DNA of 64,000 nt from Lachnospiraceae bacterium UBA935 (GCA_002293525.1 DBDJ01000067.1:1-64000), one strand, 5' to 3'; shown: positions 5,931 to 15,465, numbered from the stretch's first letter. Numbers and translations are program-made. Notes: a model not told the origin generated them from the letters alone.

Positions 5931-7916
5931 TCAACCGCCCAGCAAGCCGCTAAGAGCACTTTGGCTGGACTGCATCTTGGCCAGGGCCACTTCCATTGCG
6001 GAAAACTGCTTGTAATATTTCTCTTCCAGAGCATAGGCCTTGGCTTCCTGCTCGGCAATCCGCTTCGTGTAACTGTCATAATCCGTCTTCATCTTCTTGT
6101 CGTTATAAAACGTGTTGATGCTCTTAAAATCTGCATTGCTATCCATGAGGATGTCATTCATCTTATCATATAGATTCTTGGACAAGCCGGTAAAAAACTT
6201 GGTTACGGTATCCGGATCATTGGCAATCATGCCTTTCAATACATCATCTTCACTAGAAGTATAGGGATCATCTTCATTGCCATGGATATGGTAAGCATTT
6301 TTCTCATTATCCGCCGACAGGAAATAGCTGATTGCCTCGATCCCAAAATTATTGAGATAATAATTTTTCTCGCCGATCTCTACCCCTGCTGCCATTGTCT
6401 CTTTCATTAACGATGATATGGACGAGAGGGAACTGTCCCGGCGAAGAATCGAACCTTTGATCTTCTCCTCCCATTTCTCGATTTCCGACTCCGACATCGC
6501 CTCTTTCTCTTCGTCGGTCAGCGGCTGGTAATCCTTGGCAGACTCGGCATTGTACAGCTTATCCATTTCGTTGATCAGGGCATTGTACTCATTGATAAAA
6601 TCCTTTATCATGTCATAGAGCCCCTCGGTATCATCCTGTGTTGTAACAGTAATGACCTCATCTCCGGTTTCCTGTTTGGCCGTAAAGGTCAGCCCGTTGA
6701 TCTCGATGGTATTGCTCTTGGAGGTAAATTCCGCTCCGTTAAGCACGATAGTGGCATCACGTCCTGCGATTCGGTGAGCATCGGAAAATTGATAGGCGGA
6801 CGGATCAGCGACGGCCTTTTCTGCCAATTCTAGCTTTGCGGATACCGATTTTTTAATACTTTCATTATCATTGGCAAGATCAGACTCATAATCCGCTATT
6901 TGGTTTTCAAGCCCCCGAGCATTTGCGTGTTCTTTCAGGTAACTCTCTAGCGGAGCTATTTCTTTTTTTACTTCAGCAAGGCGTTTAAGCTTTTCTTCAT
7001 TCTTTGGATCCGCCTTTAACCACATCTCCAATTCCTCGCGCTCGTCAAAAAGCTTGCTTTTAGCATTTTCAATTGCAGCGAAATCTTCATAGCCTTGCTT
7101 TTGTAACTGGGAAAAAAGTTTTGCCTTAATCCCGTCGGGATCATTGATCCTCTCCAGATTCTCTTGGGCTGTCTTAAGATCACTCTGAATAACCTGGGCC
7201 CGTCTTGCTGTTTCATTCTCAATCCATGCCTGTTTTTCTTCAGGGGACATATTGGCCAAATCTTCATAGGCATCACTCGTATTGATACCTAATGCCGACA
7301 AGGCATCAAATCCTTTTTTACCATTGGCCATTATGGTAAAATCGGCATCTTTTCCTGTAGATGACGCGCTTAAGAACATCCGGTGATTGGCAGCATCGAA
7401 ATTGGCATTGATACCAGCCTTTTTTAATTTGCTGACAACATCCGATACCTTTTCGCTGCCATTCAGACTGATATCGGTCGTCTTGCCGTTTGTTGTGACC
7501 GAAAAACTAAAGCTATCATTTTTCGCGATTCCCGTCAGTTCACTCATTGTAGTAGAAGCTGTGATGGAATCATCCACTTTGGCCCCAGTCAGATAGCCTG
7601 TTTCAGCCAATTCCTTGATCTGCAGCTTCTGTACTCCGTTAATAGCCGTTCCGCCGGTCAGCACGCTGACAGCATCGGAATTGGAGACTGACGTTGTTTT
7701 CTTGCTGTAAGCATCGGTAAAACGCATCTTCGACAAAGTACCATTAAACAGCTTCAGAGCCTTGGTATTCAGTTCTTTCCAGGCCGCCTGCTTCCATTCC
7801 AGCGAAGTCTGCTGTTTCTTATAGGTATCCACCTTGGTCCGCTGCGCACTTACCAATTCGGATATAATCGCATCCGTATCTAATCCGGAATTCATCCCCG
7901 TAATTCTTATTGCCAT
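5931..7916 (-). CDS. fliD: Flagellar filament cap protein FliD, with large helical insertion
   Basis: Cap protein that promotes flagellin assembly at the filament tip, 661 residues from MAIRITGMNSGLDTD. GGAGGAGA lies 6 bases before this ATG; the frame opens 14 codons earlier. FliD_N is at about 1-110. The C-terminal FliD domain includes GRDATIVLNGAEFTS (about 385-400) and the end ...SSQSALSGLLGG. Between LSALGI (about 210) and that segment lies a charged coiled-coil-like insertion of about 160 residues (about 218-375). The insertion accounts for the protein being longer than the usual 450-500 residues. It lies between flaG and fliS, presumably from the flaG sigma-D promoter. Confidence 0.96.
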   Translation of the reverse strand: MAIRITGMNSGLDTDAIISELVSAQRTKVDTYKKQQTSLEWKQAAWKELNTKALKLFNGTLSKMRFTDAYSKKTTSVSNSDAVSVLTGGTAINGVQKLQIKELAETGYLTGAKVDDSITASTTMSELTGIAKNDSFSFSVTTNGKTTDISLNGSEKVSDVVSKLKKAGINANFDAANHRMFLSASSTGKDADFTIMANGKKGFDALSALGINTSDAYEDLANMSPEEKQAWIENETARRAQVIQSDLKTAQENLERINDPDGIKAKLFSQLQKQGYEDFAAIENAKSKLFDEREELEMWLKADPKNEEKLKRLAEVKKEIAPLESYLKEHANARGLENQIADYESDLANDNESIKKSVSAKLELAEKAVADPSAYQFSDAHRIAGRDATIVLNGAEFTSKSNTIEINGLTFTAKQETGDEVITVTTQDDTEGLYDMIKDFINEYNALINEMDKLYNAESAKDYQPLTDEEKEAMSESEIEKWEEKIKGSILRRDSSLSSISSLMKETMAAGVEIGEKNYYLNNFGIEAISYFLSADNEKNAYHIHGNEDDPYTSSEDDVLKGMIANDPDTVTKFFTGLSKNLYDKMNDILMDSNADFKSINTFYNDKKMKTDYDSYTKRIAEQEAKAYALEEKYYKQFSAMEVALAKMQSSQSALSGLLGG

Positions 7917-8079
7917 CTTTTCTCCTCCTCTTCCCTCGGCATTTCGTAACTTATCCACCCCTATGCTGCCTATATAAAATGCCTATGGCCGATCCGCCGG
8001 CCTATATTTCGCTTTCAATTTCAAACCGAACGTATTCGCTTTGCAAGCTATGCCCCTCAATGTTATCGCGACTATCCAG

Positions 8080-8118
8080 AAGAACGCTCTGCGTTCTTCC
8101 AAGCGAACTTGTTCGCTT
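8080..8118. other. Two tandem hairpins between flaG and fliD
   Basis: AAGAACGC-TCT-GCGTTCTT (8080-8098) and AAGCGAAC-TT-GTTCGCTT (8101-8118) are perfect 8-bp hairpins separated by 2 bp, directly after the flaG stop. The T run lies on the plus-strand side, so for the minus-strand operon they are more likely an mRNA processing or stability element than a terminator. Confidence 0.45.
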
Positions 8119-8120
8119 TT

Positions 8121-8549
8121 TTATCGTTTTTCATCTACCAGAAGGCCAGCCAGTTCCCAGGCTTTGGCGATCATATCCAAAGTCTTTTCCGGCGGAAGCT
8201 CTTTAATCAGTTCTTTCGTGTCCCTGTCAACAATCTTGATCGTAATACGGTTGGTTTTTTCGTGAATGCCGAATACGGCTTCGGAATGAGACATATTTTT
8301 ATTAAGCCTCTCAACCGCCTTCTTGATCTGCTCGGCAGTGGCTTGTGAATTTTCCTGTTCCTGTGAACTTCCCTGTTCGTCTTTGTTTTCGGTCTTGGCA
8401 ACAGATACCGTTGTGGCATCTACATTTGCTGCCTGCTCCGGCGTAGGAATCTCGTTATTCTCTACTGTCGCCGGCTGTTGCGGCGCAGCCTGCTTCTGAA
8501 CGGGCTGTGCCTGGAATATCATAGCACTTCCTAATGGTTCTATAGCCAT
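8121..8549 (-). CDS. flaG: FlaG family flagellar protein
   Basis: A 142-residue protein of the FlaG family, which influences filament length and is typically encoded just before fliD. The C-terminal FlaG core (about 85-142) contains VERLNKNMSHSEAVFGIHEK and TNRITIKIVDRDTKELIKEL, ending ...AWELAGLLVDEKR. The N-terminal half is low-complexity (Gln/Glu/Ala). Start MAIEPLG at 8549 is supported by GGAGGTG 6 bases upstream; the frame extends 16 codons further without one. First gene of the flaG-fliD-fliS operon, downstream of a sigma-D promoter. Confidence 0.93.
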   Translation of the reverse strand: MAIEPLGSAMIFQAQPVQKQAAPQQPATVENNEIPTPEQAANVDATTVSVAKTENKDEQGSSQEQENSQATAEQIKKAVERLNKNMSHSEAVFGIHEKTNRITIKIVDRDTKELIKELPPEKTLDMIAKAWELAGLLVDEKR

Positions 8550-8638
8550 TGTGTCACCTCCATGTGAATCATGTAATAACCAGTCCATATGAATCATGTA
8601 ATACCAGTTACTTCGAGCCTTAACGTCGTCTAGTGTTT

Positions 8639-8665
8639 ATATCGGCTTAAACTACAAAAAACTTA
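8639..8665 (-). promoter_or_regulatory. Sigma-D promoter of the flaG-fliD-fliS operon
   Basis: TAAG (8665-8662), a 15-bp spacer and GCCGATAT (8646-8639) on the minus strand. There is one mismatch in the -35 element and the -10 is perfect. Confidence 0.75.
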
Positions 8666-8699
8666 GAGGAATAAGAGGAAAAATTTTCGGTAAAAATCA

Positions 8700-8727
8700 A
8701 TTTCCGGAAAACTGCTTTCCCGGAAAT
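8700..8727 (-). terminator. Terminator of the flgM-csrA operon
   Basis: Perfect 8-bp arms ATTTCCGG and CCGGAAAT (with A/T-rich loop pairing) are followed on the minus strand by TTGATTTTTACC, 25 bp after the csrA stop and just upstream of the flaG promoter. Confidence 0.7.
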
Positions 8728-8751
8728 TTGATAACGCAATATTCATGGGCC

Positions 8752-8970
8752 TCAGCCCAACAGGTTTTTCAGTGCCTCCATACCTTCGGCACTGGTGGCC
8801 TCCTGATTGGCCCTTTGGATATCAAGATATACCTCTTTGCGGTATACCGGTACTTCTTTCGGTGCGCTGATGCCAAGCTTTACCTGCTCGCCTTTAATTT
8901 CCAGTACGGTAATCTCGATATTGTTATTGATCATAATCGCTTCGTTTTTCTTTCTGGATAAAGCTAACAT
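8752..8970 (-). CDS. csrA: Translational regulator CsrA
   Basis: A 72-residue homodimeric RNA-binding protein that represses flagellin translation in Gram-positive bacteria by binding GGA motifs over the ribosome site. It is a full CsrA core: MLALSRKKNEAIMI, ITVLEIKGEQVKLGISAPKEV, then VYRKEVYLDIQ with the conserved Arg near position 44. It follows fliW with no gap (fliW TAA abuts csrA ATG), the standard fliW-csrA pairing in which FliW sequesters CsrA. The GGA-loop hairpins in all four flagellin leaders are the likely targets. Confidence 0.98.
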   Translation of the reverse strand: MLALSRKKNEAIMINNNIEITVLEIKGEQVKLGISAPKEVPVYRKEVYLDIQRANQEATSAEGMEALKNLLG

Positions 8971-9426
8971 TTACTCACCTTCTTTCTCTTTATTTAAGAT
9001 GTCATAAATTGGAAACTTTATCTCGTACTGATTATCTTCCAAAATAACCTGACATGCTTTCTTGGTCGTAGCGTTAATGATAACAGGTCCCTTTAAATTA
9101 ACGGACATATTTTTGATGTCTTTGGGAACGGTAAGCGTTACCAGGATCAGCATTTCATTTTCCACTAGGTTGCCGATCGGAGCAAAAACTTCATCATCAA
9201 TGACCGGATTGTAGTCAGGGCACACGATCAACGGATCCATTACCGGCATGGCAAAAGCCGGCTCCTGAACAGACTGCAGCCAGTGTACGTTGCCGCTGCC
9301 TTTTTCGTCGTCATGAACCAACGCAAAATCAGTCAGATCCGGGAACCCGATAATACCTGACGGAAATTGAATGATCTTTTCATCATCAATTTCGATTGTG
9401 TCAAAATTCTTAGTTACTATTACCAT
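8971..9426 (-). CDS. fliW: Flagellar assembly factor FliW
   Basis: A 151-residue cytoplasmic beta-barrel protein that binds flagellin and, allosterically, CsrA; released flagellin lets FliW free CsrA. Characteristic features are IIQFPSGIIGFPDLTDFALV (about 18-37) and ILVTLTVPKDIKNMSVNLKGPVIIN (about 95-120). It sits between flgL and csrA in the sigma-D operon led by flgM. This links completion of the hook to release of flagellin translation, by analogy with B. subtilis. Confidence 0.97.
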   Translation of the reverse strand: MVIVTKNFDTIEIDDEKIIQFPSGIIGFPDLTDFALVHDDEKGSGNVHWLQSVQEPAFAMPVMDPLIVCPDYNPVIDDEVFAPIGNLVENEMLILVTLTVPKDIKNMSVNLKGPVIINATTKKACQVILEDNQYEIKFPIYDILNKEKEGE

Positions 9427-9495
9427 AACTTAACCTCCGCTTTCACTTTCTATATTAAATCTTAATACTATATCTTAATTTATAAAATTATTTTA

Positions 9496-11058
9496 TCAGA
9501 TATAATTCATCAATGACGTCTGCATGATCTTTCCGGTAGCCATCAATGCGGCATTGTACGAAAGTTCCGTGCTGGTCAGCTTAATCGCCACTTCAGAAAT
9601 ATCCACATCTTCATTTTCCGACTTGAGAACCTCAAAGGTGGTCTTCTGAGACGTGAGCCGGTTGCTGATCAGGTCCAGCCGGGCGCTCCTTGTCCCATTG
9701 TCGGTAACTGCCACATTGATATCATCCAGAGCTTTCTGCATCACCGTGATGGAATGTTCAAACATATTGTGGACTTTTTCGCGGATGCTGTCATAGCCCT
9801 TCTGGGCTGCATCCAGCTGTTTCTGAACCAGGTCATAGTCGGCAGTTCCTTCGTCAAGTCCATCCTTTATCGTTTTCAGTTCGTCCACGGTCTTTTCGAT
9901 GGCTACCAAGTCCGCTACGGCCCGGTCCAGATCATCGACATTGCGGTCCATGGTATGGGTAAAGATTTCATCAGCTGTCGTATTGATCGCAATCCTTTGA
10001 TTATATCCTACATCATATTCTATCTTTTGTCTATCAGGATCGTCGGTCAGGTAGTCGGCATTATACGTAATGGGCGGGATAGCAATGCCGTCGGCCCCGA
10101 CTTCGTTCGCCGTACAGGCAAAATAGTGTTCGGGACGCAGGTCGCCTTCTTCCCATTGATCCTTTTCATAGGTTACCCTGATTTCCGTTTCAGTGTCTAC
10201 TGCGGCTTTGATTTCCTCATAGGCAGCATCCGTAAGAAGAATTTCACCGGTTTCCGGTATATAGATAGCCTGGGAAGCCGCGCTGCCCGCAATGGCCGAC
10301 TGATAGGGGTCAGGCGTGTCTGACAGCGACACCTCGGTAACAGCAAAGGTAAAGTTCTGCAGTGTTCCCGTATTATCTACATATTGAAATGACGGCAGGA
10401 CACCAGCTGTGGTATCGTCATAGGCCAGACGCAGCCTGTGGATATCTGCGTTGGTAACCTGCTGTTCTTCGATGCCCGCTCTGGCCGCATCCTGATAATT
10501 GCCTTTACTTAATCCTTCTACATCGCCTAAGTCGGTATAATTAACCGAATCAAAGGATTCCAGTTTAACCTGCTCGGTGATCGAATAGCTGAGGTCTTTT
10601 TCTTCCACTTCATCAGTAAAACTTAACGTTGTATCGGTTCGATAGCCGGTAAAGACATATCTGCCGGCATAGTCTGCATTCGCCGTGGCATAGACTTCAT
10701 CGCGCAGGGATTTGACTTGTTCCATGATAGTCGTCAGATCATCGCTGCCCAGATCCTTGTTGGCCGCTTTGGTCATCTGCCTGATGACATCGGTGATGAC
10801 TTCCGTGGCCGTACTAAGGGCATCGCCGGTAACCGTCAGCCAAGCATCCGCATCTTTGGCATTTTTATCATGAAACTGGGTCAGCTCGGAGACACTCGTG
10901 CGTAGCCGCAAGGCCCGAATCGCCACAATCGGATCGTCGGAAGGCCGCGTCAGCTTTTTCTGCGTCGCCATCTGGGTGCTCAGTTTATCCTGAAGAATCT
11001 TATTATTATTGATATTATATAGAGAATTATTCTGCATGATCTTATTCGTCATTCTCAT
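9496..11058 (-). CDS. flgL: Flagellar hook-filament junction protein FlgL, long form
   Basis: Hook-associated protein 3, which joins the hook to the filament. It has 520 residues, well above the roughly 300 of B. subtilis FlgL. The N-terminus (MRMTNKIMQNNSLYNINNN ... MATQKKLTRPSDDPIVAIRALRLR) and the C-terminus (SEVAIKLTSTELSYNAALMATGKIMQTSLMNYI) are typical flagellin-like helices. The extra length is a central insertion (about 150-370) that probably forms an outer domain. GAAGGTGG precedes the ATG. It lies between flgK and fliW. Confidence 0.95.
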   Translation of the reverse strand: MRMTNKIMQNNSLYNINNNKILQDKLSTQMATQKKLTRPSDDPIVAIRALRLRTSVSELTQFHDKNAKDADAWLTVTGDALSTATEVITDVIRQMTKAANKDLGSDDLTTIMEQVKSLRDEVYATANADYAGRYVFTGYRTDTTLSFTDEVEEKDLSYSITEQVKLESFDSVNYTDLGDVEGLSKGNYQDAARAGIEEQQVTNADIHRLRLAYDDTTAGVLPSFQYVDNTGTLQNFTFAVTEVSLSDTPDPYQSAIAGSAASQAIYIPETGEILLTDAAYEEIKAAVDTETEIRVTYEKDQWEEGDLRPEHYFACTANEVGADGIAIPPITYNADYLTDDPDRQKIEYDVGYNQRIAINTTADEIFTHTMDRNVDDLDRAVADLVAIEKTVDELKTIKDGLDEGTADYDLVQKQLDAAQKGYDSIREKVHNMFEHSITVMQKALDDINVAVTDNGTRSARLDLISNRLTSQKTTFEVLKSENEDVDISEVAIKLTSTELSYNAALMATGKIMQTSLMNYI

Positions 11059-11126
11059 GTTTTAATTCCACCTTCTTCTTATTTTTAAATAGGGTGCCGC
11101 TACATTTATTAGAATTTCAACGTTGA

Positions 11127-12965
11127 TTAGACTCCGGTCTCCAGGATCAGGCGGTCGTAAATCTCCGTCAGGGTCTGAATCATTTTTGATGCTAATGTAT
11201 AGGAGTTCTGGTATTTTACCAGATTAACCGCTTCTTCATCCTCATCCACACCCGATACCGAGTTCCGTTGATTATCTATGGAAGTGGACAAGCCCTTATA
11301 GGTCTGATAAAAGGTATTGGCATTGCTGGCATTCAGAGCCACATCGCCGAGCAGCATTTCCAAGAAATCTTTGGCGGTGCCGTTTCGGAAGCTGAATTTC
11401 TCTTTGCTGTTAAGCAGATCAATCATTTCTTTAACTTGTTCACATTCTTCCACACCTGCTGATGCATCACTCCGGCTTCCCAGCCGATCGGCGTTGGCGA
11501 AGAGTTCGTCTAATATAGCTATATTTCCCGCTGTCAGCTCATAATATCCGTTGCCGCTACTCGCATCGAGATCCGCCGCAGTATATTGGCCGCCGGTAAG
11601 ACTCTCGCCACTGAACATAATACAGCCCGCATTGTTATTTGTATCATAACCGCTGGTAAAAATATCGTTCACTTTTTCCGCAAATCCCCTAATCCAGGCA
11701 TTCATCTGGCTCATATAATAGGGAATCCCCTGGAATTCTGTCGAAGCTCCGACGGAAGCTTCTCTCCCCACCTTGGTCGCAGTGATGATTTCGTCACATT
11801 TGTCGTTATCCAGAATGAAGGTATATTGTTCCCGTGTCTCGTCATATGTCCATGATGAATAGTAATAAATCTGTCCGCCGATCGTCATCTTGCCACCTGT
11901 ATCAGAGAGTCCGCACAGCTTCATGTCCTTGAGATTCTGATCTGCTACGTCGATGGTCACTGTAGAGGTCCGCACGCCGTTTGCTATCGTCGTTCCGACC
12001 CCTCTTACCGTACCGTTAAAATAAAAGCCGTTATTGCCGTCGCGCATCTGCACGAGTCCCTTCAGTTTGCCCTCGATGGCGGAACTGTTCAGGCCGAAAC
12101 TGTTTCCGTTGTCCCATTTTATATCATAAAGTCCGTCGATGTCAGTCTGATTGACTTTTTCATAATCTTTTCTGGCGGTACAGATCAGCTGCTTGTAATC
12201 GCTGCCGCTGGTCAGAAGCTGGCCGCCGGCGATCTTAACGATGTAATTGGAACCGCCGGTCAGCCGGGTCGGGTCATTTACATCATAGATCGGAATTTCA
12301 TCCACTTCCACGTCGATCAACGAAGAAAGCTCATCGACCAGTTTTTCCCTCTGGTCGCGCAGTTCATTGGCTTTGGAACCGGATAATTCGATAACATTGA
12401 TCTGTTTATTTAAAGTGGCCAGTTTTTCTCCGATGGAGTTGATCTGGTCTACGGTCTGCTTGATTTCCTGGTTGACATCATTTTGCAGCTCCTGAAGATT
12501 GCCGTGCATATTATTGAAGTAATCCGTCATGGCTTTTACCGAAGAAATAAAATCGGTCTTAGAATTCGTGCTGCTGGAATCGGTTGTCACCGACTGTAAG
12601 GCTGCACTCATATTATTAAACAAGGTACTGAAACCGGACTTACCATCGTCTTCAAAATAGTCTTCCAAAGTCTGCATATAATATTGCTGCACTTCATAAT
12701 GGCCGAGGCTGGAACCATTATTCCAATATTTCACGTCATAAAAATGATCCCTGACCCGCTCGATCGCCAAAGTATCCACACCGGCACCGGCGCAGCCGTA
12801 AGTCGTAAACGTCCGCAAGGCATCACTGGCCTGCTGCGTAACCTGCTGGCGGCTGTACCCTTCGGTCTGGGCATTGGCGATATTGTTACCGGTAGTATTC
12901 AAAGCGGCATTGGAAGCCCGAAGACCGCTGCCGGCGATATATAGTCCAAAAAATTGTGATGGCAT
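11127..12965 (-). CDS. flgK: Flagellar hook-associated protein FlgK (second copy)
   Basis: Hook-filament junction protein HAP1, 612 residues. The N-terminal rod/hook motif (ALNTTGNNIANAQTEGYSRQQV, about 22-42) and the C-terminal helix (NLVKYQNSYTLASKMIQTLTEIYDRLI) are diagnostic, and the long variable centre is usual for FlgK. It sits 20 bp downstream of another full-length flgK (12986-14593). The two share terminal motifs but little else, so they are old paralogues that may form distinct junction rings or have divided roles. Neither is truncated. Confidence 0.94.
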   Translation of the reverse strand: MPSQFFGLYIAGSGLRASNAALNTTGNNIANAQTEGYSRQQVTQQASDALRTFTTYGCAGAGVDTLAIERVRDHFYDVKYWNNGSSLGHYEVQQYYMQTLEDYFEDDGKSGFSTLFNNMSAALQSVTTDSSSTNSKTDFISSVKAMTDYFNNMHGNLQELQNDVNQEIKQTVDQINSIGEKLATLNKQINVIELSGSKANELRDQREKLVDELSSLIDVEVDEIPIYDVNDPTRLTGGSNYIVKIAGGQLLTSGSDYKQLICTARKDYEKVNQTDIDGLYDIKWDNGNSFGLNSSAIEGKLKGLVQMRDGNNGFYFNGTVRGVGTTIANGVRTSTVTIDVADQNLKDMKLCGLSDTGGKMTIGGQIYYYSSWTYDETREQYTFILDNDKCDEIITATKVGREASVGASTEFQGIPYYMSQMNAWIRGFAEKVNDIFTSGYDTNNNAGCIMFSGESLTGGQYTAADLDASSGNGYYELTAGNIAILDELFANADRLGSRSDASAGVEECEQVKEMIDLLNSKEKFSFRNGTAKDFLEMLLGDVALNASNANTFYQTYKGLSTSIDNQRNSVSGVDEDEEAVNLVKYQNSYTLASKMIQTLTEIYDRLILETGV

Positions 12966-12985
12966 CCCTCTGCACTCCTTTCGAA

Positions 12986-14593
12986 TTATCTTCCTAATGT
13001 TGTCAGTATGTGCTCTAGCATTTCACTAATCACGTTAATGTAGCGGCTGGAAGCGTTATAGGCATTCTGGAACATGACCATGTTGCTCATCTCTTCATCA
13101 GAGGAAACGCCGACGATCTGTTCTCTGGCACTGTAGACCTGATCCACGGTCAGTTCCTGGTTGATGCAGTTCTCCCGGGCTACCGACGCGGAGTTGGCCA
13201 CCTGTGAAACCATGCTGTTATAATAACCCGACAGGTTTACCTTGGTTTCCACATTGGGGTTCAAGGTATGGGTTTTCTCATCAAAGAGCTGCTTTAATTT
13301 CTCCGCCGTATCAAAATCCGCCTTGCCGTCTTCCTTGCGGAACCCCAATAAGGTCGGGGCCTGACGGAGTTCATTGTTGATGGTAATGTTCTGCACCGAC
13401 CAGTCACCGTCTTCGGTCATCAGATTAAATATCTGCATCGGATTGCCGCTACTGTCACGCAGATAATCGGAATCCGGATAAGGACCGGCAGCTTCGGCGG
13501 CCTCTTTCAGGATGTTGTTGATTCCGGTCGTGACCAGATTGATCATCTGGTCAAATTCCGCCTGCACATTCATCAGGACGGACTGGGAGATATCCCGGTC
13601 ATATGCCACCGGATCTTGCAGATCCTGATAGGTGGCGCGGTGATCGCCTCTGGCATGAAGCTTGGACTTAAGGCTCCCGATATCGGTATTGATACCGGAA
13701 GATATGGTGCGCTCCAGATCGAATACGGTAGCACTTTCGATATTCACCTGTTTATCACCGTTGGCATCAATATAAGAAGTCGCCAGGCTTTTCCAGTAAG
13801 GTGTATGAAAACCGGTTTCGGGGTCGGTATATAGGGAGATTTCATTAACCGAATCGGTCTTAACGAAATCATTGCCTTCTATTTTAACGTTGACATTGCC
13901 GAATACATCGTCATAGTAAGTAATGTTGACCATAGCGCTCAGTTCATCCAGCAGAAGATTCCGCTGATCGCGAAGATCGTTAGCGTGCTCCATCTTGCCG
14001 GATTCAATCCGCAGGATGTTTTCATTTAAGCTCCTGATCTGCTGGCCGATCTCATTGATTCTTTCCACATCGGTCTTAACCGTAGCATTGATATTATCCT
14101 GATAGTCGGAAAGGCCTTGATACACGGCATCTGCCCTGGTGATAAATTCGTAGCAGCGTTGCACAAAAATACTCTGGTTGGCTGCCTGATCGGGAACATT
14201 GGCCAGATCCTGCACCGAGGACCAGAGATTATTCAGCGTCGCGGCAAAATCTTCCCCTTCCAGTTCCTGAAAGAGATTTTCGATTTCTTCAAAGGTCTGG
14301 GCCGATACTTCATAAAAAGCACTTCTCCCGGACTCCCGACGATAAGATTTATCCAAAAAATAGTCTCTTGCTGTTTTTGCTTCGGCGTAGTCTACGCCAA
14401 GACCGACCTGCTGTTTAGCAACGGCAGATCCGCTTATAGATATGGTATTATATTGTCTGACACCCTGCATGACCATCTGTCTGGTATAGCCAGGAGAGTC
14501 CACATTAGACATATTATGCGCCGTGGTATTCAGCGCATTCTGACTGGTCTGTAAGCCGGACGTTCCGACGTATAAGCTTCCCATTAACGACAT
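12986..14593 (-). CDS. flgK: Flagellar hook-associated protein FlgK (first copy)
   Basis: HAP1-type junction protein, 535 residues. The N-terminus MGSLYVGTSGLQTSQNALNT-TAHNMSNVDSPGYTRQ and the C-terminus MVMFQNAYNASSRYINVISEMLEHILTTLG match FlgK, with a heptad-rich region around 140-215. It follows flgN by 19 bp; FlgN is the export chaperone for FlgK/FlgL. In length and position it looks like the canonical copy. Confidence 0.94.
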   Translation of the reverse strand: MSLMGSLYVGTSGLQTSQNALNTTAHNMSNVDSPGYTRQMVMQGVRQYNTISISGSAVAKQQVGLGVDYAEAKTARDYFLDKSYRRESGRSAFYEVSAQTFEEIENLFQELEGEDFAATLNNLWSSVQDLANVPDQAANQSIFVQRCYEFITRADAVYQGLSDYQDNINATVKTDVERINEIGQQIRSLNENILRIESGKMEHANDLRDQRNLLLDELSAMVNITYYDDVFGNVNVKIEGNDFVKTDSVNEISLYTDPETGFHTPYWKSLATSYIDANGDKQVNIESATVFDLERTISSGINTDIGSLKSKLHARGDHRATYQDLQDPVAYDRDISQSVLMNVQAEFDQMINLVTTGINNILKEAAEAAGPYPDSDYLRDSSGNPMQIFNLMTEDGDWSVQNITINNELRQAPTLLGFRKEDGKADFDTAEKLKQLFDEKTHTLNPNVETKVNLSGYYNSMVSQVANSASVARENCINQELTVDQVYSAREQIVGVSSDEEMSNMVMFQNAYNASSRYINVISEMLEHILTTLGR

Positions 14594-14612
14594 AATATCA
14601 CCTCAACAAGGG

Positions 14613-15131
14613 TTATTGCCTGGCATCAAATCCCTTGGTATGAATACCGATGGAATCCCCGGCGTTATGTGCTCCGCGATTGTAGTTGGCCGTTTCCGGT
14701 GCCGCCTTCATCGCCTGCAAGATATTCATGTCAAATTCTACCATCTCCAGTGCGCTTTTAATCAGCTCACTGTTCTGCTCATTGACCCTTGCCACCTTGT
14801 GCACTACCGCCTGCAGTTGGTCATAAACCACTGCCAGTTTCTGCTGCTCTGACGGCCTCGACTGCAAAAAGTTAATCAAAACCGTCAATTTCAGTTCTTT
14901 AACATCCTTGTTGATTACGTTGGCAATATCTTTCATGGCTGTCCTCATGTCATGGTCTAGCCGATTGATCCTGCTTACAACGCTCTGCTCTTCATCCGTG
15001 ATCTGAGCCAATTGACTTAAATCGCCGGCAACAATGACCGGCGTTTTTTTCATGGATAATCCAAGCAAGTTCTCATATTCTGAATTGATATCAGTTAGTA
15101 CATCAATCAAGTTATCAATCAAACTTGCCAC
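14613..15131 (-). CDS. flgN: FlgN family export chaperone
   Basis: A 172-residue, mostly helical cytoplasmic chaperone for FlgK and FlgL. The pattern (LIDVLTDINSEYENLLGLSMKK, repeated long helices, C-terminal NYNRGAHNAG segment) and the place between flgM and flgK support FlgN, a family with weak sequence conservation. It ends in GIHTKGFDARQ. The gap to flgM is only 4 bp. Confidence 0.88.
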   Translation of the reverse strand: MASLIDNLIDVLTDINSEYENLLGLSMKKTPVIVAGDLSQLAQITDEEQSVVSRINRLDHDMRTAMKDIANVINKDVKELKLTVLINFLQSRPSEQQKLAVVYDQLQAVVHKVARVNEQNSELIKSALEMVEFDMNILQAMKAAPETANYNRGAHNAGDSIGIHTKGFDARQ

Positions 15132-15135
15132 TGGA

Positions 15136-15411
15136 TTACCTCATTTCCGCATATTTTTCGATTAATTTGTCGGCAAAAGCCTCCGGACTGACATCATAAG
15201 TCCCGTTTTTGATACGTTCTTTGAGAGACGCTACGAGATCTTCCCTGACATCACTGGCACCGGTCACGGCCTGTTTGGCTGTGGAAATATCTTTGCCGAT
15301 GCTGGAGATCTGCACTTTGTCCGTCTTGGATACGTTGGCTTTGCTTTCCGTTTTCCCGGTATACGTAGTTTTATATGCCTGCTGCACTTGATTGTAAGCT
15401 TCTATACGCAT
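15136..15411 (-). CDS. flgM: Anti-sigma-D factor FlgM
   Basis: A 91-residue inhibitor of the flagellar sigma factor, exported once the hook is finished. The N-terminal part is low-complexity and probably disordered. The C-terminal sigma-binding region reads DLVASLKERIKNGTYDVSPEAFADKLIEKY, the family signature. GAGAGGAG precedes the ATG. Being first in a sigma-D transcribed operon gives autoregulatory feedback on the late genes. Confidence 0.95.
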   Translation of the reverse strand: MRIEAYNQVQQAYKTTYTGKTESKANVSKTDKVQISSIGKDISTAKQAVTGASDVREDLVASLKERIKNGTYDVSPEAFADKLIEKYAEMR

Positions 15412-15465
15412 ATGTGACTCCTCTCTCTATGGACACTGTCCATGAACTACACTTTACTATATTTA

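Noticed and set aside
8101..8122. Hairpin plus T run in plus orientation after flaG
   Set aside because: It would be a good plus-strand terminator, but no plus-strand gene ends there; listed only as a structural element.
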